Positions 1 through 6,705 of a DNA stretch of 9,062 bases are shown here, in pieces (position 1 is the stretch's first letter; the number at the start of each line of letters is the position of its first letter). Made by a program: the position numbers and the translations under genes. The stretch covers positions 1 to 9,062 of the forward strand of contig JALTEL010000221.1 in assembly GCA_027073945.1 (NCBI GenBank). Reading direction: 5' to 3'. Source of the stretch: Caldifarciminota bacterium. Lineage in GTDB: Bacteria > WOR-3 > Hydrothermia > UBA1063 > CAJXJZ01. The notes beneath the pieces are model-generated. The model saw only the letters and a list, made by a program, of their open reading frames with translations, was not told the origin of the DNA and did no database searches.

Positions 1-132
1 AATAGGATACACTATCCCGGGAGCTCCCTCCTTTTGTTTTTGAAACTCTCATCGTTTCTCTATTTCTGTTACCTTTATTTTGAGGAAACATTATCCCCTT
101 CGGTGCAATTATTTTTGAGGAATAACGACAAA

Positions 133-161
133 TTGAATGTATATAATGGAGGGTTTAAAAT
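133..161 (+). promoter_or_regulatory. Candidate sigma-70-type promoter for the DUF3857/tsaD operon
   Basis: TTGAAT at 133-138 and TAAAAT at 156-161 are separated by exactly 17 bases, a good match to the -35/-10 consensus spacing. Transcription would start near 168 and leave an untranslated leader of about 20 bases containing the SD site at 177-184. A second -10-like TATAAT at 142-147 lies inside the spacer but has no -35 at the right distance; the nearest, TTGAGG at 115-120, is 21 bases away. The call rests on pattern alone in an AT-rich stretch. Confidence 0.45.
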
Positions 162-176
162 AATACAGTCTAACAT

Positions 177-184
177 AAGGAGGT
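177..184 (+). promoter_or_regulatory. Shine-Dalgarno site of the first gene
   Basis: AAGGAGGT is an almost complete anti-16S match. It ends 3 bases before the ATG at 188, slightly closer than usual. It supports that ATG as the start and shows that the organism uses canonical SD initiation, which matters for comparison with cmk. Confidence 0.8.
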
Positions 185-187
185 TTT

Positions 188-2242
188 ATGAGATTCATGC
201 TAATGCTATTAGTTATATCAACATTATTCGGCCAGCAGATTGAAACGCGTGATGGAGCCAGATTAAAGAGCAATTCTCTAAAGTTAAAAAATGATCGAGT
301 ATATCTGAAAGACACAACCCTAAGTAAAGAAATGGTGAGGCGAATAATGTTCGTGAAAAATACACAGGAGCGACAAACCACCATGCACACCTGGAGCATC
401 AAAAAGATTTTAGCGATGAAAGACAGTGCTATGGCTGCATTTCCTCATGAAAAGGGCATAACCATACTTGATAATGGAATGCTGCAATTAAATGGTGATG
501 GCACAAGAAGCTTTACTTACCATTTTATCGGTATCATAAATTCTCCAGAAAGAAAGGATATGGCAACGCTAAGACTGTATTTTGACCCTGAATTGGAAAA
601 AATTTATGTTATATCAGCAAGAACAATCAAGAAAAACGGCACTGTAATTAACTTTTCTCCAAAAGACATGAAAATCAGCAAACCAAGAGAGGGTATGGTT
701 TTTTTTGACAAGGGATATACCATGACAATCAATATACCGTCCTGTGAGGTGGGTGATGTAGTTGAATATATTTACAAAGATTACATTTTTTCGCCATGGA
801 ATAAAAAAATATTCACTGCTTATTGGAGTTTTACGGGAAAAGACCCTGTCTGGATATCATCATATACTGTGAAAATGCCAGACACGTCAAGCTTCCATTA
901 CAAATTGCTGCGCATGGATACTATAGCTCTTGACACGGCTTATACAATTTCCCACCATATCAAAACTTACAGGTTCAATACGTCCAAATTAGCAGGTTAT
1001 ACAGAAGAGCCCTTAATGCCGAGTCCTGGAGATTTTCTTCCTGTCATGGCAGGCTCAAACCAGCCCGACTGGAGTTATATATTCAAATGGTACAGTGATT
1101 TCCAGAAAAGCAGAATGACAGTTACAAATGACATAAAATATCTTGCCGACAGTATAGTAAGTAAAGCATCCGATATTGATGATTCCATTGCACGCATTTA
1201 TTACTTTGTTCAACAAAACATAAGATATATATCCATTAAAGGTGCCGCTGCGTCCGGAGTTTCAGGACATCCTGCAGAACAGACACTGAAAAATGGTTAC
1301 GGAGACTGTACAGACAAGGCAATACTGTTCGCAACAATGCTGAAAGCAGAAGGCATTGAAGCTTATCCTGTGTACCTAAGAACAAACAACGGGCCTTCGC
1401 TTATTAAAGAAATTCCCTCTTATTACGGTAATCACGCCATAGATCAAATCTTTTATCCCGATAAAAAGTATAGATTTCTGGATGCCACAGGCGTTTTTAA
1501 CAGATACCCATCCTTTTCCGCCTGGGACCATGGAGTATATGCAATCAATGCAATAAAAAAGGGTATATATTTCATAGACGTACCAAAGCCTGAGGAAAAC
1601 CTTCGTGAATATACTTACAAAATGCAGCTCGATTCTGCTGGGACACTCTTTGTCAAATTCTATTCGTCATATACAGGAGATTACGAAGCAAGTATCAGAT
1701 ATTATTGGAACTACTGGAAAAAGGAAGACAGAATGCGTATAGCTCAGAATATGACTGCAAAAATATATCCCGGAGCTGTTATGGACTCATTCAATCTCAT
1801 CAACCTAAAAGACATTTCAAAACCTTTTCATCTGATTCTCTATTACCACATACCAAATTATCTTAAAAAATATGGGAAATACTACCTGTTAAGCCTTCCT
1901 GAGATTAAAGACAGATATAATTTCCCGGAGATTGCACTTTCAAAAAGGCATCATCCTTTACTTTACCACACTTCTTTAGAAATAAAAGACAGCATTATGC
2001 TCACTGTTCCTGACAATTTTAGTTTGTTGCCGCAGGGGGATTCAATATCCGATTCCACTGCCAAAAGTTATTATAAAGGCACACTAAAACTCAAGAAAAA
2101 CAGCATAATTTTCAGAGATGCCTTTAAGAGGTACAGCAGAAAAATACCAGTATCAATGTATGAAAACTACAGAAATGAAATTCTGAAGATAAAAAAATTT
2201 GTTTCCACACCCATTGTTTTTGAACACACGGAGGTGCGATGA
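188..2242 (+). CDS. Exported DUF3857 / transglutaminase-like protein with intact catalytic triad
   Basis: Seen: a short signal peptide (residues 1-15, hydrophobic core FMLMLLVI, probable cleavage near G15/Q16), so the 684-residue protein should be secreted or periplasmic. Residues 17-55 form a small beta-rich module. Residues about 85-260 resemble DUF3857, and about 310-440 are a transglutaminase-like core. A C-terminal beta-rich region follows, with no clear transmembrane helix. The core has the family signature GYGDCTDKA with nucleophile Cys374, His416 in GNHAIDQ and Asp432 in FLDATG, a complete Cys-His-Asp triad. Known: such folds include proteases, amidases and crosslinking enzymes, and DUF3857 proteins are mostly uncharacterised. 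The stop overlaps the next gene's ATG by 4 bases (ATGA). That gene has the same architecture, so the two are tandem paralogues. The start is fixed by the SD at 177-184 and the signal peptide. The substrate cannot be told; domain assignment is firm, enzymatic activity is inferred. Confidence 0.88.
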   Translation: MRFMLMLLVISTLFGQQIETRDGARLKSNSLKLKNDRVYLKDTTLSKEMVRRIMFVKNTQERQTTMHTWSIKKILAMKDSAMAAFPHEKGITILDNGMLQLNGDGTRSFTYHFIGIINSPERKDMATLRLYFDPELEKIYVISARTIKKNGTVINFSPKDMKISKPREGMVFFDKGYTMTINIPSCEVGDVVEYIYKDYIFSPWNKKIFTAYWSFTGKDPVWISSYTVKMPDTSSFHYKLLRMDTIALDTAYTISHHIKTYRFNTSKLAGYTEEPLMPSPGDFLPVMAGSNQPDWSYIFKWYSDFQKSRMTVTNDIKYLADSIVSKASDIDDSIARIYYFVQQNIRYISIKGAAASGVSGHPAEQTLKNGYGDCTDKAILFATMLKAEGIEAYPVYLRTNNGPSLIKEIPSYYGNHAIDQIFYPDKKYRFLDATGVFNRYPSFSAWDHGVYAINAIKKGIYFIDVPKPEENLREYTYKMQLDSAGTLFVKFYSSYTGDYEASIRYYWNYWKKEDRMRIAQNMTAKIYPGAVMDSFNLINLKDISKPFHLILYYHIPNYLKKYGKYYLLSLPEIKDRYNFPEIALSKRHHPLLYHTSLEIKDSIMLTVPDNFSLLPQGDSISDSTAKSYYKGTLKLKKNSIIFRDAFKRYSRKIPVSMYENYRNEILKIKKFVSTPIVFEHTEVR
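2230..2234 (+). promoter_or_regulatory. Shine-Dalgarno site before the ATGATG double start
   Basis: GGAGG lies in the last codons of the upstream gene. It is 4 bases from the ATG at 2239 and 7 bases from the in-frame ATG at 2242. The second spacing is closer to the usual optimum, so real initiation may be at 2242, one residue shorter. Either start couples translation to termination of the upstream gene. Confidence 0.7.
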
Positions 2243-4257
2243 TGAAGAACCTGATATTATTCAGTGCGATCGGAGTTTTTTTCGCAAGCTCATGCGGCAT
2301 AAATAAAAACAAGCCCCTTATTTTTAACGATATTATCTACATGAGAAGCGGTGAGGAAGTACCTGCAAAAATTGTAAAAATTAAAGATAGTGTGGTTTAT
2401 TTTACAACGCCATCTGGCAAGCACCAATTGCCTTCTGATAGCATATCAAGTATTGATATCGGTAAAATTCGCAGAGGTGATACATGGAAAAATATCAATG
2501 AGATAAGCGATACTGTGCTGCAAAATGCCATACATTATGACGTATCCAGATACGCAGGTCATAACTATGTAAACCTTCTTATAGAGAAAGACATTACTAT
2601 GCAAAAAGACTCTTCTTACACTTTAACAGTACGAATAATAAGAAAAATACTCACTGAAGTCGGGAGCAGAGCGGGAAACATTGCTTTTGATTATCCCGAT
2701 TTTGCAGATGCAAACATAGTATTTGCAAGAAGCATATCAAAAAAAGGACATATCGTACATATAAGGGATAATGCAATAGAAGACGCCAATCTGCTTGATG
2801 AATATCCATATTACAGTCATATCAAGCAAAAGAAATTTGCAGTACCGGAGTCAAAACCCGGGAATATCATTGATGTTGAATATAAGATATATTATCCTCC
2901 CACCTCCCTGCACAACCCATTTTATTTCAGTATTAATTTTGGCACTGCCGAGCCTACAGTACTTGCAATGGTTCACCTCTTCATTCCTTCAACATTTTCC
3001 ATTAATTTTTATCAGGAAAGACTCGAAAAGCCACGGATATCCAATAAAGGGAATAAGTTAGCATACACCTGGGAGGCAAAAGACTTGTATGGCATTTACA
3101 GTGAACCCTATTCGCCTCCAGCTTCGTATATATTGCCATTTCTTACATTTGGAAGTAAACAAACATGGCGCTCTATTGCAAATTACATAACCAGTAACTT
3201 GGCTTCATTGCAAATGCCTGCCAAACAGCAATTCCAAACGCCTTTTGCATTATACAATGATATTCAGAAAAATATTGAATATGTGCCATGCCCACCTTCG
3301 TATTCTCACTACAGATTCAGAAAATTATCAGGCATAATTACGGACGGCTACGCGAATCTACTCGACAAATCCTCGCTGCTTTATGCAATATTGAAAAGCA
3401 AAGGATACAAAGTAAAATTCTACCTTGTAAAGACTAAAAATGAGCCAATTACCACTATAGTTCCACAACTGGGTTTGTTTGACGGAGCATGTGTACTCTT
3501 GAATGATTCTGTATATCTCTTTCCTGCATCTCGTTACACACCTTACGGATATATACCTCCTGCATATCAGGGCGGTATTTATCTCGATACGCAAACAGGG
3601 GAGATTGGGCGTATTCCTCTTCTTATTCCAGAAGACGAAAAAACAGTGGTAAAAAGGGATTGTCTTATTCAAGGTGATGATATTCTGGTCACAGAAACAA
3701 GAATATACAAGGGATACAACAACGCACGCATAAGAAATCTGGGAAGATTCAAAGACGATGAAATAAGAAAACGCATAGAAAAAAAACTCGCTATGGTATG
3801 GGGAAATGCCAGTCTTTTAAACCTTTCTTACACACCATTTGACTCACTATCGCAAACATTCACATTGGAACTGCAATATAAAGTCGGACAGTATATTCAT
3901 CACTCAGGTAAATTAATAATGTTCAAACTTCCCGGTATATTCAGAAAGAGTGCCATGATGTCTTTATTCAGACATTACCCGTTATTTCTGCAAAATGCTA
4001 TAAGCTATACATACAAAAATTCACTTGTCATACCGGGTAATTTTAAAATTGTCAGTATGGGAAGACCGAATCTGATAAGGACAAACGAGGCTATGTATAA
4101 AATCTCTTATCTTTCAAGCAAGAAACGCATTATAAAGGAGGAGAGTTTCATCAGAGTCAATGACATTATAGAGCAAAATGAATATAAAAAATATTTAAAT
4201 GTCATAGAATCCGGGGTTAAGAATTCTGAGAACTGGATAATTCTGAAATCAAAGTGA
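2239..4257 (+). CDS. Putative lipoprotein, DUF3857 / transglutaminase-like fold with triad lost
   Basis: Seen: the N-terminus MMKNLILFSAIGVFFASSCG has a basic residue, a hydrophobic core and Cys19 in an ASSC lipobox-like context, suggesting a lipid-anchored envelope protein (position -3 is Ala rather than the preferred Leu). Domain order copies the upstream gene: small beta module (about 30-75), DUF3857-like region (about 98-260), transglutaminase-like region (about 310-440) and beta-rich C-terminus; length is 672 against 684 residues. Aligning the core by eye, GYGDCTDKA of the neighbour becomes GYANLLDKS, so the nucleophile Cys is Leu374. The His position falls on Gly416 (FDGACV) and the Asp position on Ala430 (LFPAS). 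All three catalytic residues are gone while flanking fold residues remain, so it is most likely a non-catalytic paralogue that binds, scaffolds or regulates. The reading frame is intact, so it is not a decaying pseudogene. Its stop overlaps the tsaD start by 4 bases (GTGA). Confidence 0.82.
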   Translation: MMKNLILFSAIGVFFASSCGINKNKPLIFNDIIYMRSGEEVPAKIVKIKDSVVYFTTPSGKHQLPSDSISSIDIGKIRRGDTWKNINEISDTVLQNAIHYDVSRYAGHNYVNLLIEKDITMQKDSSYTLTVRIIRKILTEVGSRAGNIAFDYPDFADANIVFARSISKKGHIVHIRDNAIEDANLLDEYPYYSHIKQKKFAVPESKPGNIIDVEYKIYYPPTSLHNPFYFSINFGTAEPTVLAMVHLFIPSTFSINFYQERLEKPRISNKGNKLAYTWEAKDLYGIYSEPYSPPASYILPFLTFGSKQTWRSIANYITSNLASLQMPAKQQFQTPFALYNDIQKNIEYVPCPPSYSHYRFRKLSGIITDGYANLLDKSSLLYAILKSKGYKVKFYLVKTKNEPITTIVPQLGLFDGACVLLNDSVYLFPASRYTPYGYIPPAYQGGIYLDTQTGEIGRIPLLIPEDEKTVVKRDCLIQGDDILVTETRIYKGYNNARIRNLGRFKDDEIRKRIEKKLAMVWGNASLLNLSYTPFDSLSQTFTLELQYKVGQYIHHSGKLIMFKLPGIFRKSAMMSLFRHYPLFLQNAISYTYKNSLVIPGNFKIVSMGRPNLIRTNEAMYKISYLSSKKRIIKEESFIRVNDIIEQNEYKKYLNVIESGVKNSENWIILKSK

Positions 4258-5240
4258 TTGTTCTTGGTATAGAAACATCCTGTGATGAAACCTCTGCGGC
4301 ATTGGTTTCGGATAATTTTAAAGTCCTGTCACAGGTAGTGTTATCTCAAAAGGAACACTCCGAATTCGGAGGTGTTGTTCCCGAAATAGCCTCCAGGCTT
4401 CACACACAGAATATACAATATGTAGCAGACCGGGTTTTTAAACAGGCAAATTTAAGGCCATCTGACATTGACGGAATAGCCGTGACTTATGGGCCAGGAC
4501 TTGTCGGTTCTCTCATAGTAGGGCTCATGTTCGCAAAAGCCCTTGCTGTCAGCCTGAAGAAAACTTTTATAGGGATAAATCATCTTGAAGGGCACATGTT
4601 CTCTGTTTTTCTCACATACCCGGAACTAAGGCCGCCAATATTATTTCTCCTTGTCTCCGGAGGACATACCGAAATTATTCTTATGAAAGACTTCTTTGAT
4701 TATACTGTTCTCGGAACCACGATGGACGACGCAGCAGGCGAATGCTTTGATAAGGTATCAAGACAAATGGACATACCATACCCCGGCGGGCCTGTTCTTG
4801 ACAGACTTGCTGTACAAGGTGATGAGAATTTCTACAGATTTCCCGTTGCACATGTAAAGGGTTTTAACCTGAGTTTCAGCGGATTAAAAACATCTGTGCT
4901 TTATTATATTAAAAATCACACCACAAAATTTGTTGAACAGCATAAAAATGACATTGTTGCTTCATTTCAAAAAGCCGCTGTTGATATGCTCTGTAATAAA
5001 CTAATGCTTGCACAGAAAAAAACAGGGGTAAGTAAAATTGCAGTTGTGGGTGGAGTATCAAATAATACCCGATTAAAAAAGGCTTGCAGCAAGGCATTTG
5101 GCAAATTTGAGCTGTATTTTCCGCTTGCCGCCTATACGACAGATAATGCCGCCATGATTGGAGCTGTGGGGAATTTAAGAATAAAGAAAGGAGAAAGCTC
5201 TTCTATGTCTCTTGGAGCAGTGCCAGATCTTTATCTGTAA
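4254..5240 (+). CDS. tsaD: tRNA N6-adenosine threonylcarbamoyltransferase TsaD
   Basis: TsaD (Gcp/Kae1 family) transfers the threonylcarbamoyl group from TC-AMP to A37 of ANN-decoding tRNAs, with TsaB and TsaE, in the cytoplasm. Seen over 328 residues: the N-terminal GIETSCDETS (5-14), metal-ligand histidines in NHLEGH (H110, H114), SGGHTE (135-140), DDAAGECFDK (158-167), PGGP (177-180), FSGLKTS (208-214), VVGGVSNNTRL (264-274), and TTDNAAMIG (295-303) with the third metal ligand Asp297. Length matches the family. The start is GTG at 4254, forced because an in-frame stop lies at 4227 and the conserved motif begins at residue 5. No SD is visible nearby (the closest, GGAT at 4235-4238, is too far), so translation probably depends on ribosomes ending the preceding gene at the GTGA overlap. 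Neither tsaB nor tsaE is in the window. Confidence 0.97.
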   Translation: MIVLGIETSCDETSAALVSDNFKVLSQVVLSQKEHSEFGGVVPEIASRLHTQNIQYVADRVFKQANLRPSDIDGIAVTYGPGLVGSLIVGLMFAKALAVSLKKTFIGINHLEGHMFSVFLTYPELRPPILFLLVSGGHTEIILMKDFFDYTVLGTTMDDAAGECFDKVSRQMDIPYPGGPVLDRLAVQGDENFYRFPVAHVKGFNLSFSGLKTSVLYYIKNHTTKFVEQHKNDIVASFQKAAVDMLCNKLMLAQKKTGVSKIAVVGGVSNNTRLKKACSKAFGKFELYFPLAAYTTDNAAMIGAVGNLRIKKGESSSMSLGAVPDLYL

Positions 5241-5293
5241 AGGCTTTATCCATATTATCTGTCCATCCGAATTACGAATTTATTGATAAAGAT
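5227..5293. repeat. 9-base inverted repeat spanning the tsaD stop
   Basis: ATCTTTATC at 5227-5235 and GATAAAGAT at 5285-5293 are perfect reverse complements, separated by 49 bases with the tsaD stop between. A second partial copy of the left arm, CTTTATC, lies at 5244-5250 and could pair instead. The arms are AT-rich and no T-run follows, so this is not a typical intrinsic terminator. It could be a weak mRNA 3' structure, a protein site, or chance. Confidence 0.3.
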
Positions 5294-5425
5294 ATTGATT
5301 TCAATCAGGGATAATCCTGGTGCACAAAACTATTACGCTGCAACTAAACAGGGTTTGATTGTCTATAATAATTTATACAATTTACTTTGAAATAACGAGA
5401 GCTTTTCATTATAATTATACTACAA
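5241..5425. other. Intergenic region between the two operons
   Basis: These 185 bases separate tsaD from cmk and are the only sizeable gap in the window after base 187. I see no small gene, tRNA or riboswitch. A short hairpin (CAGG 5306-5309 with CCTG 5316-5319) has no T-tract and is a poor terminator. Tandem CGAATTA/CGAATTT copies lie near 5268-5281. The right third is very AT-rich and leads into the cmk promoter; the A/T tracts at about 5364-5386 could act as an UP element. An isolated TATAAT at 5364-5369 has no matching -35. Confidence 0.6.
5387..5415 (+). promoter_or_regulatory. Near-consensus promoter of the cmk-plsC-ispH-rpsA operon
   Basis: TTGAAA at 5387-5392 and a perfect TATAAT at 5410-5415 are separated by exactly 17 bases. 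An overlapping second -10-like hexamer, TATACT, lies at 5416-5421. Transcription from TATAAT would begin at about 5421-5423, only 3-5 bases before the cmk ATG at 5426, so the mRNA should be leaderless or nearly so. No G occurs between 5408 and 5425, so there is no SD. An AT-rich stretch just upstream fits an UP element. This is the best promoter match in the window. Confidence 0.75.
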
Positions 5426-6097
5426 ATGAATATAAAAATTGCTATAGATGGTCCTGCAGGCTCAGGCAAAACTACAACTGCCAAGCTGGTAGCTAAAAAA
5501 TTGGGGCTTACGCCCATTGATACAGGGGCAATGTACAGAGCCGTGGCACTTATGTGTATAAGAGAGGGTATTGATATACACAATGAGAGTGAAGTAGTCA
5601 GAATAGCAAATGAGGTCAACGTTGACCAGAAATTTGAAGATGATGAATTAAAAACTTTTTTAAACGGGGAGAATGTTACTGAAAAGATACGAACTAAAGA
5701 TGTTTCCCGAATAGTATCGATCATAGCGAAATACAAAGGGGTACGAAAAAGACTTGTAAAACTTCAGAGAGAGATGGCGAAAAGAGGGGGAGTGGTTATA
5801 GAAGGCCGAGACATAGGACTCGTTGTAATTCCCGATGCGGATGTGAAGGTGTTTATGAAAGCCAATTTAGAGCAAAGAGCAAAAAGAAGGCTGAAAGAAT
5901 TAAAAGACAAGCATATCAACATCAGTTTTGACGAGGTTTTAAAAGAATTATCCAAAAGGGATGCCATAGATTCAAACAGAGAACACTCTCCCTTGAAAAT
6001 TCCTGAGGATGCCATTATAATAGATACAACTAACACAACTGTTGAAGAACAGGTGAGCATTATAATAAAGGAGGTTCAAAATAAAAATATTACATGA
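5426..6097 (+). CDS. cmk: Cytidylate kinase (CMP/dCMP kinase)
   Basis: Cmk phosphorylates CMP and dCMP to the diphosphates with ATP in the cytoplasm, recycling CMP released by RNA turnover and lipid synthesis. Seen over 223 residues, a normal family length: P-loop GPAGSGKTT (9-17), DTGAMYRA (32-39), the CMP-binding insert region (about 55-120), IEGRDIGLVV (125-134), a basic lid around RAKRRLKEL (151-159), and RD with DSNREHSPL (178-190). The ATG at 5426 is the only sensible start because the P-loop begins at residue 9. It has no SD and sits 10 bases after a consensus -10 box, so a leaderless mRNA is inferred. It heads an operon with plsC, ispH and rpsA, and its TGA overlaps the plsC ATG by 4 bases. 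CTP derived from its product is used with PlsC-made phosphatidic acid for CDP-diacylglycerol. Confidence 0.97.
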   Translation: MNIKIAIDGPAGSGKTTTAKLVAKKLGLTPIDTGAMYRAVALMCIREGIDIHNESEVVRIANEVNVDQKFEDDELKTFLNGENVTEKIRTKDVSRIVSIIAKYKGVRKRLVKLQREMAKRGGVVIEGRDIGLVVIPDADVKVFMKANLEQRAKRRLKELKDKHINISFDEVLKELSKRDAIDSNREHSPLKIPEDAIIIDTTNTTVEEQVSIIIKEVQNKNIT

Positions 6098-6705
6098 GTT
6101 TTAAATGGTTCCTGGCTTATCTCGTTCTCCAACCCCTATTTGGCTTTATTTTCGGCGCAAGGGTATATGGAAAAAATAATGTTCCCCGAAAAGGCAGATT
6201 AATAATCTGTGCCAATCACACTTCATTCTGGGATCCTCCTCTTGTCGGATGGGCTGTATTTCCAAGAGAAGTGAACTTTCTTGCCAAAATAGATTTGTTT
6301 GTTCACAACAGGTTATTTGCATGGCTGATAAAGACTTACAATGCCGTACCGATCAATCGCATAAACTCATTGAAAGCCTTACGTATAGCCCAAAACTTGA
6401 TTTCAGAAAACAAAGCACTGGTCATCTTCCCCGAAGGCACAAGAAACAGAACAAAAGACAGGTTGTTCTTGCCATTCAAAGACGGTGCGGCTTTACTTGC
6501 GCTAAAGACGAATACCAATATACTACCCATTTTTCTCAAAGAAAGCAAGGGAAGTTTCTGGGATTGGGTGTTCAGGAAAAGACAACTTATAATAACAATT
6601 GGAAAATTAATAGATACCTCTTGCTACGCTTACAATAAAACTGATATAAAAGCCTTAACGAATGAAATTAAACAAAGGATGACACAACTTGCACAAAGAA
6701 GTTAA
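6094..6705 (+). CDS. plsC: 1-acyl-sn-glycerol-3-phosphate acyltransferase (PlsC family)
   Basis: PlsC acylates lysophosphatidic acid to phosphatidic acid at the inner face of the cytoplasmic membrane. Seen over 203 residues, short but normal for the compact form: a hydrophobic N-terminal segment (5-21) that can anchor it, motif I NHTSFWD with catalytic His42 and Asp47 (HX4D), motif II VPINR (85-89), motif III FPEGTR (112-117) for glycerol phosphate binding, and motif IV LPIFLK (144-149). The ATG overlaps the cmk stop (ATGA). The nearest SD, AAAGGAGG ending at 6074, is 19 bases upstream, and an in-frame stop at 6082 excludes an earlier start. Initiation therefore probably relies on coupling to cmk. 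The acyl donor (acyl-ACP or acyl-CoA) cannot be told. Its 3' end overlaps ispH by 17 bases. Confidence 0.93.
   Translation: MSFKWFLAYLVLQPLFGFIFGARVYGKNNVPRKGRLIICANHTSFWDPPLVGWAVFPREVNFLAKIDLFVHNRLFAWLIKTYNAVPINRINSLKALRIAQNLISENKALVIFPEGTRNRTKDRLFLPFKDGAALLALKTNTNILPIFLKESKGSFWDWVFRKRQLIITIGKLIDTSCYAYNKTDIKALTNEIKQRMTQLAQRS
6674..6679 (+). promoter_or_regulatory. Shine-Dalgarno site that fixes the TTG start of ispH
   Basis: AAAGGA lies 9 bases before TTG at 6689. An in-frame TGA at 6680-6682 excludes any earlier start, and the first cluster ligand, Cys14, excludes a later one such as Met28. The TTG is therefore the only workable start. Confidence 0.75.

Larger units (their letters stand above)
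1..187. other. Non-coding leader upstream of the first operon
   Basis: I see no convincing gene here; the open frames that cross it have no family resemblance and no good start. It holds a promoter-like pair (133-161), an SD site (177-184), and a 10-base direct repeat TTTTGAGGAA at 78-87 and 113-122. Near the left edge is a 10-base palindrome GGGAGCTCCC followed by a T-rich stretch. It may be the tail of an upstream transcription unit, but it is too weak to call a terminator. The upstream gene is outside the window. Confidence 0.6.

Noticed and set aside
10..45. GGGAGCTCCC palindrome followed by T-rich sequence as a terminator
   Set aside because: With any realistic loop the stem is only 3 pairs and the T-run is interrupted, so it cannot be called a terminator.
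142..147. TATAAT as the main -10 box for the first operon
   Set aside because: The only -35-like hexamer upstream (TTGAGG 115-120) is 21 bases away, and the TG is one base off the extended -10 position; the 133/156 pair fits better.
34..243. Small + strand open frame across the leader
   Set aside because: No SD, no recognisable family, and it runs into the well-supported first gene in another frame.
2239..4257. Second DUF3857 gene as a decaying pseudogene
   Set aside because: The frame is fully open for 672 codons with a lipobox-like signal, SD and conserved domain layout; loss is confined to the catalytic positions.
5241..5425. Possible tRNA or riboswitch in the intergenic region
   Set aside because: No T-arm-like element, CCA-adjacent acceptor stem or recognisable aptamer core was found; the GGTTTGATT stretch does not fit a paired arm.
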